Shown one piece after another: positions 1-8,018 of a DNA stretch of 64,000 nucleotides. The position numbers were made by a program, and so were the translations under genes. Below the pieces are notes generated by a model. It saw only the letters and a list, made by a program, of their open reading frames with translations. It was not told the origin of the DNA and did no database searches. Each line of letters begins with the position of its first letter. Position 1 is the stretch's first letter. This stretch comes from UBA2256 sp964531105 (GTDB taxonomy: Bacteria > Spirochaetota > Spirochaetia > Treponematales > Rectinemataceae): assembly GCA_964531105.1 (NCBI GenBank), contig CAZHFN010000008.1:7559-71558 (forward strand), written 5' to 3'.

Positions 1-7
1 AGCCCTC

Positions 8-307
8 TTATTTGCCGAGGACCCCTTCCTTGCAGGCCTTGGATACGGTGAACTTCACCGCGGTCTTGGCCGGGATCTTGATAGCTTCGCCGGTGGCGGG
101 ATTTCTTCCGGTGCGGGCCTTGCGCTTTGCAAGCTTGAGAATCCCGAAACCGGGAAGGGTAAACTTCTTGTTCTTTTTAACTTCCTTGTATGCCACTTCG
201 GAGAGGGCATCCATGAAGCCTTTCACGTCTTTCTTTGTCATGCTCGTCTTCTCAGCAAGGGCGGTGACCAGCTGGGCTTTCGTCATCGCGGTTCCGTTTG
301 TCGCCAT
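8..307 (-). CDS. hup: DNA-binding protein HU family
   Basis: Histone-like nucleoid protein that binds and bends DNA as a dimer. At 99 residues it is slightly longer than the usual 90 because about seven residues precede the MTKAQLV start of the HU fold. The family signature GRNPATGEAIKIPA lies at about residues 67-80, in the DNA-gripping beta arm. Start ATG at 307 is preceded by AAGGAG. It is divergent from tyrS. HU versus IHF cannot be fully separated by eye, but the single basic fold and lack of a partner gene favour HU. Confidence 0.95.
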   Translation of the reverse strand: MATNGTAMTKAQLVTALAEKTSMTKKDVKGFMDALSEVAYKEVKKNKKFTLPGFGILKLAKRKARTGRNPATGEAIKIPAKTAVKFTVSKACKEGVLGK

Positions 308-403
308 GTTCTTCTCCTTGGGAATGACTCTTTATGAGGCCTAGGCCTTCTCTCCACCGGCGCAATACCAGAAGGATAGTTGGCTGAAGCCCCAATCACA
401 GTA

Positions 404-412
404 ATAATACCA
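404..412 (-). promoter_or_regulatory. Possible extended -10 promoter for HU
   Basis: On the minus strand TATTAT is preceded by TGG, an extended -10 element, about 97 nt upstream of the HU start. No good -35 hexamer is visible, so the call rests on the extended -10 only. Confidence 0.3.
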
Positions 413-472
413 CATGCGACGGGAAAAATAAAATATTATTTGCGCCTGCAGGATGAAAATAGCCCCGATATA

Positions 473-502
473 TTGAGAAAAAACCGCAATTGCCGCTATA
501 CT
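473..502 (+). promoter_or_regulatory. Sigma-70 promoter of tyrS
   Basis: TTGAGA (473-478), an 18-nt spacer and TATACT (497-502) form a good sigma-70 promoter. Transcription would begin near 509. This rules out a TTG start at 490 and supports the ATG at 526. Confidence 0.7.
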
Positions 503-525
503 GCCTTAGAAAAGCGAGGAGAATC

Positions 526-1776
526 ATGAACAAGGCTCTGGAAACCCTACAAACCCGCGGTTTTATACAGCAGTGCACAGACCTGGAAGGCCTGTCCAAG
601 GTGATGGATGAAGGCCCTATTACCCTCTACGAGGGCTGTGATCCCACAGGTCCTTCACTTCATATCGGGCACATGGTTCCCTACTTTGCCATGCGGCATT
701 TACACGAGGCCGGGCATAATGCCATTGTCCTCATGGGCGGCGGCACAGCCCGAATCGGCGATCCCTCGGGCAAAACCACTATGCGGCAGATAATCAGCTA
801 CGAGGAAATTGACGCTAACGCCTCCCGCTTCCTCAAGCAGCTGGACAGCTTTTTGAAGTTCGACGGCAAGACCCTCTACTCGGCCAACAATAAGGACTGG
901 CTAGCCAACCTCAACTACATCGATTTCCTGAGGGATATAGGCAGGCACTTCTCGGTGAACAGGATGCTCTCCTTCGAATCCTACAAGATGCGTTTGGAGA
1001 CAGGCCTTTCCTTTATCGAATTCAATTACCAACTCCTCCAGAGCTATGACTACCTCCAGCTCTACAAGCGGCACGGCTGCAGGCTCCAGGTGGGCGGGGA
1101 CGATCAGTGGGGCAATATAGTAGCGGGCATTGAGCTCATCAGAAGGGTAGAGGGGGCCGAATGTTTCGGGCTCACCTTCCCCCTGGTTACCACCAGCGAC
1201 GGCAAGAAGATGGGCAAAACCGAGAAGGGAGCCCTCTTCCTGAATCCCCAGATGACCAGCCCCTACGAGTTCTTCCAGTATTGGCGCAACGTCCAGGATG
1301 CCGACTTGGAGCGCTTCCTCCTCATGTTCACCTTCCTGCCCGTGGATGAATGCAGAAAGCTCGCCGCAGGCAAGGACGCGGCCATCAACGCCGCCAAGGA
1401 GCGCCTGGCCTGGGAAGTGACGGCCATGATCCACGGCAAGGAAGAAGCGGATAAGGCGCTTTCGGGAGCCCGAGCCGCCTTTGGCGGCTCGGGCGACAAG
1501 AGCGCCATGCCCACAGTTCAGCTGGAGAGGGCAAAATTCGAGGCCGGCTATGGCATTCTGGATCTCTTCGCCGACGCAGGCCTGGCAGCTACCAAGAGTG
1601 AAGCGCGCCGCTTGGTGCAGCAGGGCGGCGCATTCCTCTCGGGTCAGGGCGGCGGGGAACTTGAAGCCATCGGCGACCCGACATACCTGGTAGGCAGCGA
1701 CAGGCTGGACAAGGACTCGGAGCTTATCCTCAGGGCCGGGAAAAAGCGGTTCTGCAGGGTGGTTGCGCTTAAATAA
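526..1776 (+). CDS. tyrS: Tyrosyl-tRNA synthetase
   Basis: Class I aminoacyl-tRNA synthetase (416 aa) that charges tRNA-Tyr in the cytoplasm. The HIGH-like motif LHIGH lies at about residues 45-49, and the KMSKS-like loop reads KKMGKT at about 226-231. An S4-type RNA-binding domain forms the last 70 residues or so (SEARRLVQQGGAFLSG). Start ATG 526 has GAGGAG four nt upstream; a longer in-frame TTG at 490 lies upstream of the predicted transcription start. A perfect 12-bp inverted repeat falls in the linker before the S4 domain. A tRNA-Tyr gene lies at 52365-52447 in the same window. Confidence 0.97.
   Translation: MNKALETLQTRGFIQQCTDLEGLSKVMDEGPITLYEGCDPTGPSLHIGHMVPYFAMRHLHEAGHNAIVLMGGGTARIGDPSGKTTMRQIISYEEIDANASRFLKQLDSFLKFDGKTLYSANNKDWLANLNYIDFLRDIGRHFSVNRMLSFESYKMRLETGLSFIEFNYQLLQSYDYLQLYKRHGCRLQVGGDDQWGNIVAGIELIRRVEGAECFGLTFPLVTTSDGKKMGKTEKGALFLNPQMTSPYEFFQYWRNVQDADLERFLLMFTFLPVDECRKLAAGKDAAINAAKERLAWEVTAMIHGKEEADKALSGARAAFGGSGDKSAMPTVQLERAKFEAGYGILDLFADAGLAATKSEARRLVQQGGAFLSGQGGGELEAIGDPTYLVGSDRLDKDSELILRAGKKRFCRVVALK
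1468..1494. repeat. Perfect hairpin inside tyrS
   Basis: Arms GCCCGAGCCGCC (1468-1479) and GGCGGCTCGGGC (1483-1494) are perfect complements around a TTT loop. The repeat encodes the Ala/Gly-rich linker ahead of the S4 domain. Neither strand has a T-run after it, so it is not an obvious intrinsic terminator. Confidence 0.8.
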
Positions 1777-1791
1777 ACCGCTTAAATAAAC
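1766..1791. repeat. 13-bp perfect tandem duplication at tyrS/nitroreductase junction
   Basis: CGCTTAAATAAAC occurs twice back to back (1766-1778 and 1779-1791). The tyrS stop TAA (1774-1776) lies in the first copy and the stop of the convergent nitroreductase gene (1782-1784, read on the minus strand) lies in the second. Confidence 0.85.
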
Positions 1792-2420
1792 TCTGCCAGG
1801 TTTTCTATCGGTTCTCGAATTTTATGCCTGATATTCTCGTCCCTTTTGCCGAAAACGACCACGATGCCCGGCATCCACTTGTTTTCGTCCTTGGCCAAGT
1901 AACGGAGCAATGCCGACTCGTCGAAGCCCTCGATAGGGCAGGAGTCCAAGCCTATCGCAGCTGCTCCCGCCATCATGAAGGATGCCGCAATATAGCTCTG
2001 TGCTCTGGCCCAGTGTTCTGTCCTGCCGACAGATTCTAAAAATTCGTGATAGGGCTGGTAGTCGGGCCTGAAGACTTGATATCCGCCAGGGAAGCGCTCA
2101 GACCTTGCCCTGACAAACTCAGAGTCGGGCTGGAAGGATTCGCTCCGCAGCAGCAGTATGGCTACCGCAAAGGCGGCGCTGGAGACAGCTTCCTGGTTAA
2201 AGCAGATTTCTCCCAAAGATTTAATACCCTCCTGGCCAGAAAACACAACAAAGCGCCAGGGTTCGAGGCCGAACGAGGAGGGCGAAAGCCTTCCGCACTC
2301 CAGTATGTATGAAATAGTATCCTTGTCGGGTTGGTATGTGGAAGAAAAGCGCTTGCAGGCATACCTGCGTTCTAAAACAGCCAGGAATTCCCCGGCTTTC
2401 GTCTTTATCGAGTCATCCAT
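1782..2420 (-). CDS. Nitroreductase family protein
   Basis: FMN-dependent nitroreductase-fold oxidoreductase of 212 aa, the usual family length. The N-terminal RRYACKRFSS segment matches the family's RRSVRxF phosphate-binding start, and RLSPSSFGLEPWRFVVF (about 44-60) is the typical FMN and active-site region. It is the last gene of the nucleoside-uptake operon, 10 nt after deoD, with no strong Shine-Dalgarno, so translation is probably coupled. The substrate cannot be read from sequence. A link to purine or flavin metabolism is only suggested by position. Confidence 0.85.
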   Translation of the reverse strand: MDDSIKTKAGEFLAVLERRYACKRFSSTYQPDKDTISYILECGRLSPSSFGLEPWRFVVFSGQEGIKSLGEICFNQEAVSSAAFAVAILLLRSESFQPDSEFVRARSERFPGGYQVFRPDYQPYHEFLESVGRTEHWARAQSYIAASFMMAGAAAIGLDSCPIEGFDESALLRYLAKDENKWMPGIVVVFGKRDENIRHKIREPIENLAEFI

Positions 2421-2430
2421 ACCGGCAAGA

Positions 2431-3189
2431 TCAAACCAGATCGAGGGCTACGTCGAACATTGAATTGAGCGAAGTCTGGCGTTCCTGGGGGCTCATCTCC
2501 TTGCGGGAGATATTGGAATCCGAGCAGGTGAGAAGGGTGAGAGCCTTCTTGCGCAGGTGGGCGGCGTTGCAGTAGAGAGCGAAACACTCCATGTCCGTGG
2601 CTCCGCATCCCATGGATGCCCAACGCTCCCAGCCTTCTTCTTCGGGCAGGGCTGAATAGAGGGAAAAGACATCTGAAGAGAAAATACCGCCCACCCAATG
2701 CTTTATATCTCTGGCTTTGGCTGAAGACACGGCTTTTTCCAGAAGAGGATAGTTCGCGCAGGGAGAGAAGCTGCCATTCAGCCTGTACTGATGGGCGTAG
2801 TTGGAATCGGTAGAGGCTGTCATGGCGATGACCAGGTCGCCTACATCGATGTCGGCTATCATGCCTCCGCAGGTGCCTATCCGCACAATGGATTCAACTC
2901 CGTAGAAGGCGAAGAGCTCGAAGGAATAGATGCCCATGGAGGGGGCGCCCATACCCGAGGCCATGACGCTTACCGGCCGTCCCTCCCAGGTGCCGGTATA
3001 GCCTAACATGTTGCGCACTCCGGTAACCTGCTGCACGTTCTTGAGCCTGGTTTCGGCGAGGTATTTTGCCCTCAAAGGATCGCCGGGCATGAGGACGAAG
3101 GGGGCTATCTGGCCTTTTTGGGCCGCATTGTGAGGGGTTCCAGAGGAAAAATGTTCCAGCTGTCGTTTTTTCTGCAGTGAATGATCCAT
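2431..3189 (-). CDS. deoD: Purine nucleoside phosphorylase, DeoD/uridine phosphorylase family
   Basis: Cleaves nucleosides with phosphate to free base and (deoxy)ribose-1-phosphate. The 252-aa protein has the phosphate-binding MPGDPLRAKY near its start, the central RIGTCGGM motif, and the purine/ribose-contact TDMECFALY segment. The later TCSDS supplies the Asp expected of the catalytic base in hexameric phosphorylases. The start ATG at 3189 has AAGGAG 6-7 nt upstream; an in-frame start eight codons earlier would overlap the permease gene. It sits directly behind the transporter genes, so imported nucleosides are probably split at once. Base specificity (purine versus uridine) is inferred. 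Confidence 0.88.
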   Translation of the reverse strand: MDHSLQKKRQLEHFSSGTPHNAAQKGQIAPFVLMPGDPLRAKYLAETRLKNVQQVTGVRNMLGYTGTWEGRPVSVMASGMGAPSMGIYSFELFAFYGVESIVRIGTCGGMIADIDVGDLVIAMTASTDSNYAHQYRLNGSFSPCANYPLLEKAVSSAKARDIKHWVGGIFSSDVFSLYSALPEEEGWERWASMGCGATDMECFALYCNAAHLRKKALTLLTCSDSNISRKEMSPQERQTSLNSMFDVALDLV

Positions 3190-3202
3190 AAAAACTCCTT
3201 GT

Positions 3203-4105
3203 TCAATTGCCACCGCGCTCGTAGGGCTGTCCTGATGCCCGGGGGGCGTAATCTCTTCCAGAGAACAGTACTAAGGTTACCAGGGTGATTATATAGGGGA
3301 GAATGCTAAAAAATTCAGAAGGGAGAAAGCGGAGGCCTTGAATGTTGACCATGTAGATGGCCAGGGCTACAGCCGTTCCAAAGAGGAGGGAAGCTCCGGT
3401 GACGCCCTTGGGCAGCCAGCGCCCAAAGGATACGGCGGCAAGAGCGATAAACCCTGCGCCGTTGACGGTATTCACCGTATACTGGATCGTTTGGGTGAGC
3501 ACAAGGCAGGATCCAGCCACACCGGCCAGGAAACCAGAGGCAAGAACCGCAATGTACCGCATTTTCCGCACGTCTATGCCGGCCGAGGCTGCCGCCTGGG
3601 GATGCTCTCCGCAGGCACGCAGGCGCAGGCCGAAGGGGCGCTTATACAAAAGATACCAGGAGGCAATGACGATAGCCAGGGCTATCCAGGCCGTGGGGTA
3701 GATTCCCGCCACACCCGGCATCATGCCCAGCTTGAAGGGTTCGGTGCGCTCCATGCTGAAAATAACCTGGGCGAGAAAGGTAGTCCCGCCCGTGGCCAGG
3801 AGATTGATGCCAGTGCCTGATATTACTTGATTGGCGTTGAGGGATATGGATGCATAGGCATGGATCAGGGAGACGACAAGACCGGTGATCCCGCCCGCCA
3901 GGATTGCGATCCATACCGATAGGGGAGTGGCTCCTTCGATAAAGACGTGAACTGTGGCTGCGGTAAATGCCCCAATACCCATAAGCCCTTCCAGCGCTAT
4001 GTTCACCACACCGGCTTTTTCGCAGATCATGCCCCCGATAGCGGAGATCAAGATGGGGGAGACTATCATGAGTATCGAGGGGATCATTCGTATGAGGTCA
4101 TTCAT
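3203..4105 (-). CDS. nupQ: Nucleoside ABC transporter permease 2
   Basis: Inner-membrane permease of the BMP-type nucleoside ABC importer (300 aa, about eight to ten hydrophobic segments). The GGMICEKAGVVNIALEGLMG stretch near residue 24 is typical of NupQ/YufQ proteins in the BPD_transp_2 family. It overlaps the preceding permease gene by 8 nt and has AAGGGAG before its ATG, so translation is coupled. It pairs with the 375-aa permease and the double ATPase encoded upstream. Substrate is inferred from deoD downstream and the binding-protein family. Confidence 0.9.
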   Translation of the reverse strand: MNDLIRMIPSILMIVSPILISAIGGMICEKAGVVNIALEGLMGIGAFTAATVHVFIEGATPLSVWIAILAGGITGLVVSLIHAYASISLNANQVISGTGINLLATGGTTFLAQVIFSMERTEPFKLGMMPGVAGIYPTAWIALAIVIASWYLLYKRPFGLRLRACGEHPQAAASAGIDVRKMRYIAVLASGFLAGVAGSCLVLTQTIQYTVNTVNGAGFIALAAVSFGRWLPKGVTGASLLFGTAVALAIYMVNIQGLRFLPSEFFSILPYIITLVTLVLFSGRDYAPRASGQPYERGGN

Positions 4106-5225
4106 CGATACGCTCCCTTAGGGCGGCTGCGCGCTTCTTGGCCCTTTTGTCCAGCAGGATGCGGAAGGCTGCCCTGAGAGAAATAAAGATGACTACCAGT
4201 CCGGAGATTATCCAGGTAACCTCTTTGGGGATTTGCCTGGATTGCATGAGAGGCTGGGCTGAAGCCAGCATGCCAAAAAGGAGTCCCGAGATAAGGGTGC
4301 CTCCTGCTGTGCTGTTGCCTACCAGGGCTACCGCGATGCCGTTGAACCCGTAATTGTCATTTCCCCCCAGAACCCGTCCATAGCTGAAGGATCCCAAGGC
4401 TACCACGGCTCCGGCCAGGCCAGCAAAGGCACCGGCTACTATCATGGAGGTGGTTATACCCTTTGTCACTCCTATTCCCGCGTAGCGGGCCGCATCCCTG
4501 TTCAAGCCCGTAGCCCGCAACTCAAAGCCTAGTCTGGTTTTTTCTATGACGAACCAGAATACTAGACAGGAAATGAGTGCGATAAAGATGCCCAGGTTGA
4601 GCCGGGAACCGTTGGTGAGCTGGCTGAGGAGGGGGTTTGTAAGTCTCGCCGTTGCGGGGAAGCTGGGAGTGCGGTAGGTGTTGGAACCTGGTATGAGCAT
4701 GGTGAGCCAGCGGGAGGCGAAGAAGGCCACGTAATTGAGCATGATGGTGGCTACCACCTCGGACACCGCAAATTTCGCCTTGAGCCAGCCCACGATTCCC
4801 CCCCAGAGACCGCCAGCTATGGCCGCCGCCAGGAGGGCGAGCATCCAATGCAGCCCCGGTACTTGAGGCCCAAAAAGTGCCACGAATTGGGCAGCAGTGA
4901 GGCCTACCATGTACTGACCTTCAGCACCTATGTTAAAGAGGCCTGTCCTGGCAGCGAAGGCCATGGATAGGCCGCAGAGTATCAAGGGGAGGCTGGCGTT
5001 GAGCCACTCGCCTACATAACGGATGTTCCAGGTGCCCCGGGTAATATCCAGCCCCGTGAGCGTCTGGAGCATCGCGCTGTACATGCCCGCTGGATTGCGT
5101 CCCACTATGATTACAAGGAGGGTTCCACAAAGAAATCCTAGAACTACAACGCTGATGGAGACAGCCTTGTCGGAACCGAGGAGTCTATCCAGAAGACCGG
5201 GGGATAGAACGCCTTGCTGTTTCAT
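4098..5225 (-). CDS. nupP: Nucleoside ABC transporter permease 1
   Basis: Second permease of the importer (375 aa), longer at the N-terminus than its partner, as is normal for NupP/YufP proteins. A signature-like ARTGLFNIGAEGQYMVG occurs near residue 91, and about ten hydrophobic segments follow. The C-terminus is basic (DKRAKKRAA) and cytoplasmic by the positive-inside rule. Start ATG at 5225 has GGGAGG and overlaps the ATPase gene by 4 nt. Confidence 0.9.
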   Translation of the reverse strand: MKQQGVLSPGLLDRLLGSDKAVSISVVVLGFLCGTLLVIIVGRNPAGMYSAMLQTLTGLDITRGTWNIRYVGEWLNASLPLILCGLSMAFAARTGLFNIGAEGQYMVGLTAAQFVALFGPQVPGLHWMLALLAAAIAGGLWGGIVGWLKAKFAVSEVVATIMLNYVAFFASRWLTMLIPGSNTYRTPSFPATARLTNPLLSQLTNGSRLNLGIFIALISCLVFWFVIEKTRLGFELRATGLNRDAARYAGIGVTKGITTSMIVAGAFAGLAGAVVALGSFSYGRVLGGNDNYGFNGIAVALVGNSTAGGTLISGLLFGMLASAQPLMQSRQIPKEVTWIISGLVVIFISLRAAFRILLDKRAKKRAAALRERIDE

Positions 5226-6772
5226 CTATCCTCCCTCGGGTTCTTGCCCTTCGATGTTTTAAAGCCGGCCATCATGGCTCCTATGTCCCTTTCGTCGGCA
5301 TGTTCGGCATCAACTATGCCCACTATTTCACCTTTTGAAATGGCGGCGATGCGGTCGCAGAGGTTGATGATCTCGTCCAGTTCGAAGGAAACCAGCAAGA
5401 TGGCCTTACCCTTGTCCCTTTCGGCGATAAGCCTGGAGTGGATGGTTTCGATGGCTCCCACATCCAGTCCTCTGGTGGGCTGGGCTACCAGGAGAAGCTC
5501 GGGGGAAAGCTCAATTTCCCTGGCGATAATCACCTTCTGCTGGTTTCCGCCCGACATGGAGCCTGCCTTGGTGGCCGGGCCTCTCCCGGCTCTTATATCG
5601 TAGCCTGCGATCAGCTTCTTACCGTAGTCGGCTATGGCAGCCATGTTGAGAATGCCGCCTTTAGAGGAAAAAGGAGGCTTGGAATAGCTCTTGAGAACGA
5701 GATTTTCGTCCATCCTGAAATCGGGCACCAGTCCGAAACGCTGTCTGTCTTCGGGAACATGTCCTATGCCGGCCACTATTCTTTCATGAATGCCCAGCTT
5801 GCAGATGTCTCGGCCGGAGAGAAAAATGCTGCCTTTTTCCACGGGAAGCATCCCCGCGATGGCCGCCACAAGCTCACTCTGGCCATTTCCATCCACGCCC
5901 GCTATACCCACTATCTCTCCCGCCCGGACGGACAAAGAGAGATTCTGCACGGCGTAGAGGCTTTTGCTCTTGCGCACATAGAGATTCTGAATATCCAGGA
6001 CCACCTTTCCAGGCTTGGCCGGGGATTTTTCGGTTCTGAATTTTACGGATCTGCCCACCATCATCTCGGCCATTTTCTCTTCGCTGCTGTCCTTTACATC
6101 CACGGTACCGATGCATCGGCCTCTTCTTAGGATTGTACAGCGTTCGGCCGCTTCCTTAATCTCTTTGAGCTTGTGGGTTATAAGGATGATGGTTTTCCCC
6201 TCGGCTTTAAGGCGCTTGAATATGAGGAGGAGTTCATCCACTTCCTGGGGTGTGAGAACGGCCGTGGGTTCATCGAATATGAGGATCTCTGCATTGCGGT
6301 AAAGAATCTTGAGGATCTCCACCCGCTGCTGCATTCCTACGGATATCGACTCCACCAGAGCCTTGGGGTCTACGTCCAGTCCATAGCGGGCAGATAGCTC
6401 GGCAACCCGCGTTTCAGCGGACTTCAGGTCTACATCCCCGGTTTTTGTCCGGGGTTCCTTGCCCAGTATGATGTTTTCGGTGATCGAATAATTATGAACA
6501 AGCTTGAAGTGCTGGTGCACCATGCCTATTCCCAGCTCGGTTGCCTGATTGGGGTCTCGTATGTCCACTTCCTGTCCCCGCACCTTTATGGTACCCGAGT
6601 CGGCATCGTAGAGGCCGAAGAGAATGGACATGAGGGTGGATTTACCTGCCCCGTTTTCGCCGAGGATCGCATGGATTTCGTTGTTGAGGACCCTGAGCGT
6701 CACTCCGTCGTTGGCGATGACACCGGGGAAGGCTTTGGTGATATCGAGCATTTCTATGGCGTACTCTGGCAT
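5222..6772 (-). CDS. nupO: Nucleoside ABC transporter ATP-binding protein (two ATPase domains)
   Basis: Energises the nucleoside importer from the cytoplasmic side. The 516-aa protein is two ABC ATPase domains in tandem. The first has Walker A GENGAGKST near residue 38, an atypical signature ESISVGMQQRVEI, and Walker B ILIFDEPTAVLTP. The second has a degenerate Walker A (GVDGNGQSE, no Lys) with an intact SGGNQQKVIIARE signature. That asymmetry is usual for the RbsA/NupO family. Its start is 80 nt behind the binding-protein gene, across a strong hairpin, and has only a weak GGACGG Shine-Dalgarno. Confidence 0.92.
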   Translation of the reverse strand: MPEYAIEMLDITKAFPGVIANDGVTLRVLNNEIHAILGENGAGKSTLMSILFGLYDADSGTIKVRGQEVDIRDPNQATELGIGMVHQHFKLVHNYSITENIILGKEPRTKTGDVDLKSAETRVAELSARYGLDVDPKALVESISVGMQQRVEILKILYRNAEILIFDEPTAVLTPQEVDELLLIFKRLKAEGKTIILITHKLKEIKEAAERCTILRRGRCIGTVDVKDSSEEKMAEMMVGRSVKFRTEKSPAKPGKVVLDIQNLYVRKSKSLYAVQNLSLSVRAGEIVGIAGVDGNGQSELVAAIAGMLPVEKGSIFLSGRDICKLGIHERIVAGIGHVPEDRQRFGLVPDFRMDENLVLKSYSKPPFSSKGGILNMAAIADYGKKLIAGYDIRAGRGPATKAGSMSGGNQQKVIIAREIELSPELLLVAQPTRGLDVGAIETIHSRLIAERDKGKAILLVSFELDEIINLCDRIAAISKGEIVGIVDAEHADERDIGAMMAGFKTSKGKNPREDR

Positions 6773-6790
6773 TTATACCGTCCAAATCGG

Positions 6791-6827
6791 AAAAGGCCTT
6801 TCCTTCCCTGGGGGGAAGGAAAGGCCT
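6791..6827 (-). terminator. Intrinsic terminator or attenuator between binding-protein and ATPase genes
   Basis: A perfect 15-bp stem (6794-6808 with 6813-6827) with a 4-nt loop is followed on the minus strand by TTTT. It lies 25 nt behind the binding-protein stop and 22 nt before the ATPase start. It should end or stabilise most transcripts, leaving the binding protein in excess over the membrane parts. Confidence 0.75.
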
Positions 6828-6851
6828 GGGCTGCTGAAGATTTTTAGCTTA

Positions 6852-7931
6852 TCAGTTGTCGCTGGCCTGGAGATTAGAGGGCACAAGACCCTTGGCCTTG
6901 GCGTCGGCATAGGTGGCGGCTATCTTCACCTTTCCGGCGATAATGTCCTTTTTTACAGCCTCTACCTTGGTCACGATGGCTTTGCTCAGCTCGGGATTGG
7001 TGGTGGAGAACCCAACGCCCTCATTCTTGGTATCAAAGGTAACCACGCCACCTTTAAAGGTGCCGGCCTGGACGGCCTTCAGGGCGACAAGGGTGGAGGT
7101 TTCAACGCGCTTTAACATGGAGGTGAGAACGGCGGACTTGGTGCCAGTATAAATCCCGTCCTGATACTGGTCCGAGTCTACGCCGATGGCCCACACGTTC
7201 TTGCCCTGAACTCTGTATTCCTTGGCCTGAGCTATGGTGCCGTTACCGGTACCACCGGCGGCGGAGAAGATGGCATACACGCCTGAGTCGTACCAGTTCT
7301 TGGCCTGGGCCTTGGCCAGTTCGGGCTTGCCCCAATCATTGGCATAGTAATCCACGAATTCGGCCTTGGGCAGGACTGAGCGTACACCCTGGATAAAGCC
7401 TACTTCAAACTTCGTGATAGTGGGGCTGGGGATGCCGCCGATAAATCCGAACTTGGGATTGGCGACCTTGTCCTCGATGGCCTTGAGCGCTACGGCGACG
7501 CCTACAAGGTAGGAGCCCTCATGCTCGGCATAGACGGCTTCCATTACATTGGGCTGACCCACCCAGTCCACGTCCACTATCAGGTACTTCTGCTTGGCAT
7601 ACTTGGGCGCCACTTCTATGAGGGCATCCGACCATGTGAAGCCGGTGACGATGATGAGGTCGTACTTTTCATCCGATGCCTGCATGAGGTTGGGTATGTA
7701 CATGTCTTGAGTCTGGGCAGTGAGTACATCGTAGAACTTGCCCCTCTTGCTCATTTTGGTCCAGCTGTCTCCGTAGAAGTCCAGAATGCCCTTCCAGGCT
7801 GCCTGGTTGAAGGATCTGTCATCGATGCCGGTTGCATCGGTGAGCAGGCGGGAGCTGGGCTGGGCAAAAAGGCTGGCGGCGGTGAAGAGGATCAAGCCGG
7901 CTAGGATAAAAAGGCGGGTAAATCGTTTCAT
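6852..7931 (-). CDS. nupN: BMP-family nucleoside-binding periplasmic protein (PnrA/TmpC-like)
   Basis: Solute-binding protein of the ABC importer (359 aa). A classical signal peptide (MKRFTRLFILAGLILFTAASLFA) precedes the mature protein. It lacks the lipobox Cys seen in most spirochaete BMP lipoproteins, so it is predicted to be soluble and periplasmic. The mature protein begins with the family's DDRSFNQAAWKG motif (nucleoside pocket), followed by PNPKFGFIGGIPSP-like and FSAAGGTGNGT segments. It is the first gene of the operon, with a near-consensus promoter and GGAGG before ATG. The family also includes riboflavin binders; deoD downstream favours nucleosides. Confidence 0.88.
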   Translation of the reverse strand: MKRFTRLFILAGLILFTAASLFAQPSSRLLTDATGIDDRSFNQAAWKGILDFYGDSWTKMSKRGKFYDVLTAQTQDMYIPNLMQASDEKYDLIIVTGFTWSDALIEVAPKYAKQKYLIVDVDWVGQPNVMEAVYAEHEGSYLVGVAVALKAIEDKVANPKFGFIGGIPSPTITKFEVGFIQGVRSVLPKAEFVDYYANDWGKPELAKAQAKNWYDSGVYAIFSAAGGTGNGTIAQAKEYRVQGKNVWAIGVDSDQYQDGIYTGTKSAVLTSMLKRVETSTLVALKAVQAGTFKGGVVTFDTKNEGVGFSTTNPELSKAIVTKVEAVKKDIIAGKVKIAATYADAKAKGLVPSNLQASDN

Positions 7932-7951
7932 GAGTGCCTCCGTGTGAGTAT

Positions 7952-7967
7952 GGCGCCCGATGGCGCC
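7952..7967. promoter_or_regulatory. Inverted repeat at the start of the nucleoside operon transcript
   Basis: GGCGCC-CGAT-GGCGCC overlaps the first transcribed bases (predicted start near 7969) and precedes the Shine-Dalgarno. It could be a repressor operator or a 5' protective hairpin; sequence alone does not decide. Confidence 0.5.
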
Positions 7968-7975
7968 TGGGAATG

Positions 7976-8004
7976 AGTATATGACGGGCCTGGCACTCCG
8001 TCAA
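7976..8004 (-). promoter_or_regulatory. Sigma-70 promoter of the nucleoside operon
   Basis: TTGACG (7999-8004), a 17-nt spacer and TATACT (7976-7981) on the minus strand give a near-consensus promoter with an untranslated leader of about 38 nt. The leader is too short for a purine riboswitch. Confidence 0.85.
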
Positions 8005-8018
8005 CGAATGTTAGTTGT

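Noticed and set aside
490..525. TTG start extending tyrS by 12 codons
   Set aside because: The -10 of the tyrS promoter (497-502) lies inside this extension; ATG 526 has GAGGAG.
901..1434. 177-codon frame opposite tyrS
   Set aside because: Antisense shadow of a well-conserved gene; no family features.
7932..7970. Purine riboswitch before the nucleoside operon
   Set aside because: The leader is only about 38 nt, and no conserved aptamer bases are seen.
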